NCBI GenBank assembly: GCA_029237695.1
Contig: CM055279.1
Location: 22,385,919-22,449,918, forward strand
Direction of reading: 5' to 3'
Source of the DNA: Conchocele bisecta
Taxonomy: Eukaryota; Mollusca; Bivalvia; Lucinida; Thyasiridae
Length of the DNA: 64,000 nucleotides
This document shows, piece after piece, positions 24,101 to 35,600 of this stretch. Each line of letters starts with the position of its first letter. Within the stretch, counting starts at the first letter, position 1. Below the pieces are notes generated by a model, which was not told the origin of the DNA, did not search any database, and was given only the letters and a program-made list of their open reading frames with translations. The translations under genes were made by a program, and so were the position numbers.

Positions 24101-27100
24101 AAAGAAATTCTACGTTATACACATATTTCCAGCAATTCAATGCCCCTTAAACAGTTGCAAGTGAGTTTAGCAGTTACTGCCCACATTTATCCCTAAACAA
24201 AGCAACATGCACGTGCAAGTACACTGTATCACTATATTATTTCAGATACGCGGACATTCCGTGCGTTATCATACATGGTGCCCTGAAAGGCTCCACCTAT
24301 GACGTGGGTGACGTCATCGACGAAGACCTCCATTACGGAGAATGGAACGCTGTGCTTATTGACAACCAATGGCGCTTCATTAACGCCTACTGGGGCACAT
24401 GCGCAGAGGGGGCAGACGAAAACCCGCAACCCAGTCTCAAAAGTAGTTCCCCTGTTGACGACGACTTTTCCTCTAAGCTTGTTTACTGCTGCGATGAGAA
24501 CTACTTTCTCGCGGACCCGGATCAGCTGGTGGCCACACATTTACCCTCGAACCCAAAATGGCAGCTGAGGAAGACACCGTTATCATTGGAAGATTTTCAA
24601 AACATGACATTCATAAAAGACAGATTTTTCAATCTGAAAATTAGACTGGTATCACATCAGAACTGCATCATTCATAATGACACGGGAGAAATCGAACTGA
24701 AATTTGGAGTTCCTCGACATTTATCGAAGTGTGTAGATTTCCAGTACCTTTTATTCAGAATTCAACAAGACCTTGAAACGAGGTTAGTCATTTTGGATTT
24801 GAATATTACATTGATGTTTAATATTTATATAATTTGCCCGCTTGATGAACTATGCAAGTTGTTGATTTAAACCATAATCTCCGATTAGTTATTGGATATG
24901 AAAACTGATATTGATTATATACGGAGCCCCACAGGGGCGTAGCATTCTATTGTATTAATTAGTTCCCAAGAAATAACAATTAGTTCCGAAATAACAATGT
25001 GTTCCCTCAATTTAACAATTCGTTCCCACGAATTAACAATTCGTTCTCACGATATAACAATTCGTTTCCTCGAATTAATAATTCGATATATCGTGGGAAC
25101 GAATTGTTAATTCGTGGGAACGAATTTGTTAATTCGTGGGAACGAATTGTCAATTAGAGGTAACGAATAGTTAATTCGTGGGAACGAATTTGTTAATTCG
25201 TGGGAACGAATTGTCAATTAGAGGTAACGAATTGTTAATTCGTGGGAACGAATTGTTAATTCGAGGGAACGAATTGTTAAATTAAGGGAACGAATTGTTA
25301 TTTCGTGGGAACGAATTAATAAAACAAAATCCATGTCTCCTGCGGGGCTCCGTAATTATACGACCAACGTATATGACTTGTAATGTTCCAATCTAATGTT
25401 CGCTTCCTAATTTATATTGACCTGTCATGATGTACACGTATTGGTCTGTCATGATGTATAGTACAGCACGAGAATTACCTTCTAAAGTCCATGTAGCATG
25501 CGTTACCGTACTGCGTATAGGTGACGGAATGCTACATTACAAGAAGTTTCTTAAGTACAAAATCACATGACGTGTCTCATACATATAAAATAAATGTGTT
25601 TTTGGTTGTATTCACAGATACGACCGCTATGCATTTCTGCATAAAACGAACAATCACGAAACCCTGTGTGTTCGGCTTCGCTCGCCAGTCGCCGACACTT
25701 TCCGGTTTGAACTCGTCGGCAAAGACGTCACGATTACGGACGAGACATACGACTACGACTGGATCGCAATTTACAAAATTATCTTCAGGTAAACTTGTAT
25801 GTGTATAGTTAAGGATCTGGGGCCCATTTCACTAAACTTCTTAAGACTAAAATGTTCGTAAATGCAAAATTTATGATAGCCTGTACATTTCACATTAACA
25901 CTGTTTTCTTGTAAACAATTATTGGATTTACATTTATTGAGCATAGGCTGCATATGCAGCCTATGCTCAACAAATGTAAATCCATCAATTGAAATTTCCA
26001 GACGATCCTAAATTTGCACTTACGAACATTTTAGTCGTACGAAGTTTATCTATACCGGAACAAGATTTGTTACAAATAATTGCTTCCTAAATGTGATGGG
26101 ATATATAGAGAATAGTAGGTTAGTGCTGTGAATGGGTAAACATATCTGGCAAGGCTCAGGAAACGGGATGGACGAGGCTCTACCGAGCACATCCCGTTTC
26201 CGTGCCGCGCTAGATATTTTTCCCATTCACTGCACTAACCTACTTTTCTATTTATCCCGTCAACACCTACACATGGCTTTAAAATGCAAGCAAATAACCT
26301 CAATCACCGCACATATTCATACGCAGTGATTCGGTCGTATTGACAGGATATCAAAAATGTTTCAAAAATGTTTCACGGCACCGTCATTCACGGCACATAT
26401 GCATTGTGTTGACGGGATAAAGTATAACATGTATGTGAACACTGCCTCGTTACTGTATCCTTAGGTAATACGACACATGGAGTGGCAAACTTGGCCATCT
26501 TTGTTTGTTCAAGCCATCAAGCCAGTTTCACCTCTTCTGGCGTTTGACATAGAACGGAATACTCAAAGTAGAACACACGATACAATGTACACGTAGCTAA
26601 TTATACATAGAAAAGTCAGGAAAATGGACACGTATCAATTATAATACACCAATATGTATTGCAAGTCAGATATTGGTGTACCTTAACCAACATTCACAAA
26701 CTGTACATAAGCTATGTCTGACGTGTGCACGTTTCTTAGATATTGTACTGTACGATATGGAAGCCTTGGAGGGACTTCTCACTTCAATACTTCTCACTTC
26801 AATACGTCTAACTTCCTTATTTGTAACTTCCTACTTCCTTACTTCTAACTTCCAACATCACTACTTCTTACTTCCTGACTTCTTACTTCTAACTTATTTA
26901 CTTCTACTTTTAACTTCATTGCTTCTAACTTCTAACTTCATCACTTCCTAGTGAGTTCCTACTTCTAACATCCTTACTTGTAACTTCATTACTTCTTACT
27001 TCTAACTTCCTTACTTCTAACTTCATTACTTCTAAGAAGTAATGAAGTTAGAAGCAAGGAAGTTAGAAGTAACGAAGTTTGAAGTAAGAAGTGATGAAGT

Positions 27101-29589
27101 TGGAAGTTGGAAGTAAACAGTAAAGAAATTAGAAGCAAGAAGTAAAGAAGTTAGAAGTAGGAAGTAATGAAGTTGGAAGTTAGAAGTAAGGAAGTAGGAA
27201 GTAAGGAAGCTAGAAGTATTGAAGTCAGAAGTCCCTCCAGGGCTTCCATAGTACGGCGCCCGTCTAGTCTACATGCAGCTGGTGTCAGCGTCATTGTACT
27301 GTGGAACATTACTGTGTGTATTCCATACTTTCAATTACTTGTGCTACTTGCGAACTATTCCGACTGTCAGGCAGTACGGCCGACAGACGGCACATTCTGG
27401 TTACTACAATCGGTATGATCTAAAGGTGTGTATATTCTCAAATGTTTTATATTTTGCAGCAAAGGACTAAAGGACTGTGAGCCATTCCCGCCGCCGCCAG
27501 CCATTGGTTGGGGGCCGGGGCGTGTGGCCATGGCGTGCGGACTGGCCCCATTAAGTCACTTCTCCGGGGATGTACTGATGGACGATCACGGCAAGTGCGA
27601 GATTCGGTTTGGTGCTGTGAACAAAACCAACATCGGTGACATGCTATACACGGCCATGTTGTACACTGGCTGTGAGAAAGCTTTGGAAATTCCGGATTAT
27701 GTTGTGCATCGCGTTGAAAATGATGACGTCATATTTAACGCGCAGACACGTGATCGAGGTGAATATGTGTTGAAACTTTACGTGAGAAATAAAGGTGAAT
27801 CGGGACATGGAAGGGAATTCTGTAGTTATTTTGTGACTTCAAAACAAAGAGAAAGAAATGGACCATTCCCGCGAAGTTTTACGGAAAGACTTGGACCAAA
27901 ATACCCAGCATTCCTCTCATCTGGACTTTCGCCAACGGTTCCTTCCGGATTTATCCGAGCGGACACGGACGAGGTTAAGATCGCGTTCTGTCGGCGGGAG
28001 GACATCGAGCTGTCGGTAAACCTGTCTGGGGACAAGGTGCGATCGGCCGAGGCGCAGAGGCTGCTGGCGCAGGAGGAGGACGGCGACCTGGTGAAATACA
28101 CCATCAGGTACGTACACCGGGAGGGGGGCGACCTGGTGAAATACACCGTCAGCTACGTACACCAGGTGGACAGCGACCTGGTGAAATACACCGTCAGGTA
28201 CGTACACCGGGGGGATGGCGACCTGGTGACATACACAGTCAGGTACGTACACCAGGTAGACGGCGACCTGGTGAAATACACGGGTACGTACACCAGGTGG
28301 ACAGCGACCTGGTGAAATACACCGTCAGGTACGTACACCGGGGGGATGGCGACCTGGTGACATACACCATCAGGTACGTACACCAGGTAGACGGCGACCT
28401 GGTGAAATACACGGGTACGTACACCAGGTGGACCGCGACCTATGAAGTACATCGTCAGGTACGTACATCAGTAGGGGGCGACCTGGTGAAACACAACGTC
28501 AGGTACGTACACCAGGTTGACGGCGACCTGGTGAAATACACCGTCATGTACGTACACCAGGTGGACCGCGGCTTTATGAAGTACACCGTCAGGTACGTAC
28601 ATCAGTAGGGGGCGACCTGGTGAAATACACCGTTAGGTACGTACACCAGCAGCTTCCCGGCTCGCTTTTGTAAGACTGACAACGAGTATGTTTGCTAGGC
28701 CTGCTCAGACTGGGCCCTATGCGATACGACAATCATGTATGAAGCCATGTGACTCTAAAATGGGTTATTACCTGTTGCATACATTTTGTTTGATAGCATT
28801 CCAAGCAGTATGTGATTTAGCTTTCTATCAAAGAATGAGATTGACATGGGGAAGAATTCGGTAAATTAAATGTATTTCTGCTATTACTTTAGAGGGAAGG
28901 ACAATTTGTCAAATGACAATGTATCTCCCCTGCCGTGATTGAGTGTACTTCATATAAAACAAATTCACTGGAGTTTGATCATACACAATTATAGACTACA
29001 TGCATGTAGTGGATATAGGTCATTCCTATTTCATAAAGCGAATAACACGTGTATTGCTATATATCCAAGACATCATATGAGACCCAGTGCCTTTACATCG
29101 TTGACCCTTTCAATGTTACACACCTCTATACTAATGTTTGCAAATGATGTAAATCCCGATGAGACGGCCGTATTATAGACGGCTGCATTATTTATAGAAC
29201 GTGCCTCAGTGTGTTACAACATTACGCCTGTTCCTAACTAACAGAATGACATTCTACTTAGAACTCGTTCAGAATTCAAGATAGAACCAGGTATTTATGG
29301 TTGACCTGGTTACCTTGTAGGTTGCCGGAGACGGGCCAGTACGGCGTGAGGATCCGGGGCAGCCGCGAGGACAACGCCATGCATGACGACTTTATGATTA
29401 CGTCATTGACTACCGCCGCCTCAAGAAGAGAACGAAACGGGAGCAGACCATCAAACAGGAGGCCGAGTTGTTCGACTCGTCAGGTAGTCGGGTTTACATA
29501 GAGCTATTCGGATCAGCATTGCGATGGGTCGTTTTTTAGCTCGCCTGCACGAAGTGCAGAAGAGTTTATGGCATACCCCCGGCGTCGTC

Positions 29590-29620
<31 letters not shown>

Positions 29621-32600
29621 TAACTTAACGGTGGGGTAAATGTCTTATAACTTCTGTTTCCTTTCATACAACACCTTGTTATTTCATACTTGCATTCCTT
29701 AGATGACCCTCTATCAGGCAAATCCATGATCCACTACCCAATCCTTACCCCAAGGTCAAGGTCACAACCTTAGCACATTCATAAACTTAACGTTGGGGTA
29801 AATTTCTTATAACATCTGTTTCCTTTCATGGAACGCCTTGATATTTCATACATACATTCCTCAGATGACAACCCACCACCCTACCCTTACCCCAACGTCA
29901 AGGTTACAAACTTAGCATGTTCATAAACTTAACGTTGGGGTAACTGTTGTGTAACTTCTGTTCATTTACAGGGAATGTCTTCATATTTCATACATGCATT
30001 CATCTGATGACCCTCTATCATGCTGTAGCAAATCTACGATCCATCACCCAAGCCTTACCCCAAGGTCAAGGTCACACACTTAACATGTTCATAAACTTAA
30101 CGTTGGGGGTAAATGTTGTGTAACTTATGTTTATTTACAGGGAACGCCTTCGTATTTCATACATGGATTCATCTGATGATACTCTATCGTGCTATAGCAA
30201 ATCCATGACCCACCGCCTATCCCTTACCCCAAGGTCAAGGTCACAAACTTAGCACATTCATAAACTTAACGTTGGGGGTAAATGTCTTATAACATCTGTT
30301 TTCTTTCATGGCACGCCTTGATATTTCATTCATGCATTCCTCAAATGACCATCTATCACGCTGTAGCAAATCCACGACTCACCACCCAACCCTTACTCCA
30401 AGGTCAAGGTCACAAACCTAACACATTCATAAACTTAACGTTGGGGTAAATGTTGTGTAACTTCTGTTTATTTACAGGGAATACCTTCATATTTCATACA
30501 TGCATTCATCTGATGATACTCTATCGTACTATAGCAAATCCATGACCCACCTCCCACCCCTTTCCCCAAGGCCAATGTCACAAACTTAGCACATTCATAA
30601 ACTTCACGTTGGGGTAAATCTCTTATGACATCTGTTTCCTTTCATGGAACGCCTTGATATTTCATACATGCATTCTTCTGATGATACTCTATTGTGCTGT
30701 AGGAAATCCAGGACCCACCCCTTACCCCAAGGCCAAGGTCACAAACTTAGCACATTCACAAACTTAACATTGGGGTAAATGTCTTATAACTTATGTTTCC
30801 TTTCATGCAACACCTTGTTATTTCATACATGCATTCCTCAGATGACCCACTATCATGCTGTAGCAAATCCATGACCCAGCACCCAACTCTTACCCCAAGG
30901 TCAATGTTACAACCGTAGCACATTCATAAAATTAACGTTGGGGTAAATTTCTTATAACATCTGTTTCCTTTCATAGAACGCCTTGATATTTTATACATGT
31001 ATTCCTCAGATGACCATCTATCATGCTGTAGCAAGTCCACAACCCAACATCCTACCCTTACCCCAACATCAAGGTCACAAACTATATCTGCAAAAAATAT
31101 CTGGCCCATCTCGGAAACGGGATGTGCTCGGCAGAGCCTCGCCCATCCCGTTTCCTGAGCCTTGCCATATTTTTTCCCATTCACGGCACTAACCTACTAT
31201 TCTCTATGACTACGAACAAGTTCGTATACATTTGTATCGCCGATCTCTGCACGGGGTATTTCGCATGTCATACTTTTAGAGAATTTCGCGAATTTCGCAC
31301 ATACAGATAACTCTGGCTGAAACAATTCAAACCAGACTGAACTCAGCTCATGCTCGACCAAACAAGTTGCCTGTAGCCTATTTCATCAACAGTGCAAAGT
31401 ATACTTATCTAGCAAAGTATACTTTGAGGGAGAAATTTTCAATTGAAGAATAAATTTATCAATTTTTATTATATTGAATTTATTACATTATCACAGCCAT
31501 TTTGGCTGTGATAATGTAATAAATTCAGTATAATAAGTATGCATACTTTTAATCATCAAATATAAGCAGTGGTTAGTTCTATATGAAATAATGCATTTTG
31601 GGGAAAATAAATGATTACTCCCTCAAAGTATACTTTGCTAGATGAGTATACTTTGCAGTTTTGATGAAATCAGCTACTGGTATATTAACCGAGTAAATAT
31701 CCATCAAACGATATAACCACTAGGCTCCGGTGTACATATTTGTAGAGAATTTCCCGGACGTGGTGCGGCGCCGGGTCCGGATGGCGGTCGAGGAGGAAAA
31801 CGCTGACGAACTCACGAGCGCCATCAATGATATGCGCACTGCCAAACTTCCCACTCTGGTGCCAGATTTAATATTTGCCAACCAAGAACTGCTGGTTATT
31901 AAATTACGGAAAGGTATTTCAACATTTTATCGCATACAATGTGCACAATTGGATTAGCGCATCAAAATAGACAAGTTCGAATAGTCACTATCAGTTTTCT
32001 GCTCAAATTTAGCAATAACGCCAATAATAAATTATGAAATATTGCTTAAATACATGCACGGCTGATAGATATTACCACTTCGTACGAACGGACGAACTGT
32101 GCTCCAAGTACGTTCATCCCATAGCAGGGTCATTCAAATGTAACAGTTGTTCTCCGACCACTCATAAACCTTCCTTAACTACTACTTATATGTATCATGG
32201 TGTTCGCAAGAAATTGTGGACGCCTTTACATAGCAACGCCTCTATTACAGCGCTAGTGAAGGCGATTCACGACAAGGATATCAACCAGCTGAAACAAGGC
32301 CTAAAAGACACGAAGGCTGCCGAGCTGGAGACGCGGCTCGGGGACGAGGTGCTGACGGCCACCCTGCTCCTAGACAGGTATGTATGGCCTACACACGGTA
32401 TACCGGGCTGTGTTGGTTGGGAGGACGAGGACCTCACTACCACACTGCTCTTAGACAGGTAGGTATTAAAACCTACACGTGGGGTACAGGGCTGTGTCGG
32501 GGAAAAAAAACGTTAACGGATAAGATTCCGTACACGGGCGACATATAAATGTCTCCCCTGTACCGAATCGGACCCATGAACGGTTTTCCACAATCTGGCT

Positions 32601-35600
32601 TTAAAGCTACACCACGACCACTAGTCGGTTTCATATTCCTACATGACCAACTTGCTGCATATTATTGTGCTCAGTTGGGAGAACTAGATATCGTACAAGT
32701 ATGAACAAACAAGATTGACCACTTTGGTTCTACCTCTTCGCAGAGTATCTCCTCGTACAACACATAATTCTTAAGAAAACGGAAAATAAACAGGGGTCGA
32801 ATTTAACTTTTTAACACACTAGCATTTTTTCGCTAGTGGATTTTTTTTCTACTAGCAAAACTGGATTTTCACTAGCAATTTCTCTATGTTTAGTTGGATT
32901 ATGCAATAAGCATGTACATGTATCCTAGTATATGGTTTCAGAGTATATGAAGGTTGTTGCACTCATGTAGTCGATGGAAAAACGTAGCTCAAATATCTAC
33001 AGTTACCTACACAAATATTCAATAGTAACTTGTTCAGTTTCTTGATGTGATTATACTGAAAAAAAGTAGTGCCAACAATTAAACTATTCTACTACCGTTC
33101 GTGGTTGTCGATCTATCTAATTCGGTTTCTGGGAAGTTCCATTCTATCAATGGCTGGTAAAATAATGTGTATTTGTTAAAATGAAACCGGAAATGTTTAT
33201 TTTTGTAATAAGATTAATGCGCCATAGTATTTCAATGTGGCCTAGAGGGATATCGCAATTGATAAATAGCCCAGGCAAAAACGTCCTCATTTACGACCTG
33301 TGACGTAGTATTTCAATGTCGCACAAGAGGGATGTCGCAATTGATATATAGCCGGGGCAACAACGTCCTGATTTACGACCTCCAATGTTCCTATCATCGA
33401 GGCGCTTTGACGAGAGCATTTCATGATCTAGATCGCTGTTCAGAACAAAATAATCGCGACAGAACTTTGAAGATTTGGATTTCCTTTTTGAAATTGGCAC
33501 TCGCAGTTTTTTGCGAGCGGCTTTGATTTTAACTAGCATTTTTCAGAAAGCACTCGCATTTTGCGAGTATGCGAGTGCCAAATTCGAGCCCTGAATAAAC
33601 ACATTTTCGTGATGAATTTATTTCAAATGCTGGAATTATAAGGAATGAATGGCCTTTTTGTGGAATTTATCGGGGATATAAACTTGGAAAAGTCGCGGGA
33701 ATACTGGACGAGGCCTTAAAAAATTACAATTTTCGAAAAAGATTCTAAAAAATAATTTTTTTTTTTTTTCGAAAATTGTAATTTTTTATCGCTTTATCCA
33801 GTATTCCCGCGACTTTTCCAAGTTTATACCCCGATAAATTCCACAAAAAGGACATTCATTCCTATATAATACACTGCCATGATCTTATGCCAACAGTGGA
33901 ATCTCTCTGAACGAGACAAACTAAACGATACAAATAGATAGGTTACATTGTAATCCGGATACACATCACTGTGATACTGTCATTGAGATTTTGGATTTAT
34001 TATCAAGGTGTACCTGTATGTGCTAGATGACTGATGTATGACAGGTTCGTGTCTGTTTACTGTCAGGTTGAAGAAGCTACAGCGCCTCCTACACGCCGTG
34101 CTGTCCCTAGAGCAGAGCACTATAGCTGAGATCAGAGGGTATAGCAGCCCGCCCAGCGCCGTGAAGCGGGTCATGATGGCCACACTACTGTTACTGGGGC
34201 ACTGGGAGGAGGAGACGTGTGTAAGTATAGCTGAGATCATGGGGTATAACAGCCCGCCTAGCGTCATGAAGCGGTTATGATGGCCACCCTACTGCTAATG
34301 TGGCACTGGGAGGAGGCGGAGACGTGTTCAGATAAAGGTGGGGTGTCGTGGAGTTATTGGATGAAGGGAATAGACACCCTGCTTGAGATGTGAGTTCTGA
34401 TGTGTTCGCTGCACATTGTCAATTGCCCTCCATAACGCCATCGTCTTCTTCTTTCCTCTGTAGGTCCTTCCAGTTATGTAATACCAAGATTTCTCCTGTA
34501 CAGTTACTGTAAGAATAATTATTTTAATCGGAATAGTTCATACCTCTACCTCTACTCTAACTCGCGGTCTATGTAGATATGCACAGTTAGCAAACTTCTA
34601 GCTGGTGTTATTGTTTGCATATATATATATATATTGGTGACTCTATGGTATCAGTAATGCGCGTCTCGTATGTAGCTTGTAGAACTTCTATGTTGTACAG
34701 TAAGATGGTATACATGGCCTACATCTTGTTGACAGGTAAATATATGCTTTGTAGTTTGTACAGTCAATGATCAGCTTGGTGATGTACATTGTGTCGTTGG
34801 AGGTGGACTTCCAATGGAATAAACCGATCATGGCTACTACATGGTTTATGTGCACACTTATTTTCGGGTGTTGAACAAGTCTGGAAAGCTGGTGATCATA
34901 TGTGTAATGTTTTCTTCCTCCATTTCTCAGGCCTTGCATAGTGGATCTTCAGAGTTATTGAATCGACGTTCTGTGGCTTGTAGCATGTACTGCCTGTTAT
35001 ATTTCAACATTTTGTGACACCTGCCTCCACAACAGGGCGTTTGTATTCAATTGTCAGTTCTGACTTGTTCATAAATCGTAGGGTTTATTTTTCTGCCAGT
35101 TCGCACTTTAGTTTCCCCATCCAGTACTGTTTACTCCGTTTTGACTCGCGTTTTCCATTTTAGTGTTTGCCTAGATTGCTTTGTAATTCCAGTATAATAA
35201 TTGTCGGTAGTTCATATATTGACAAAATTTGCGTTAAATTGCTGTAGAAACTCAATGGATTGTCGGAATTAACAGCTATGATCTGCCTTTGCGTTTACTT
35301 AGTATTTGTATAGTTTCATTTTCAGTCGGCAGTAATGTACAGGAAGCTCAGCTGACGATGTAATGCTCTGAGTAGTAGATATAGAGAATACCAGGCTGGT
35401 GTCGTTTGATATCAAGTTTATCAATTAAGGCTTGGAAACGCGTATTTTCCGAGCCGAGACTGATAAACTTCATATCAAAAGATAGTAGCCTGGTATTCTA
35501 TTAGGTAACGTTTTATGACCACAAATGACATCTATGGACAGAACGCGGAATTGTTTAAATTCATCACATTATGAATATCTATCATTTCATTTACGATCCT

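Noticed and set aside
34228..34280. Additional dynein-stalk-like exon after exon 10
   Set aside because: It is the decayed tandem copy of exon 10's end: a 1-nt deletion and stop, and no donor after it.
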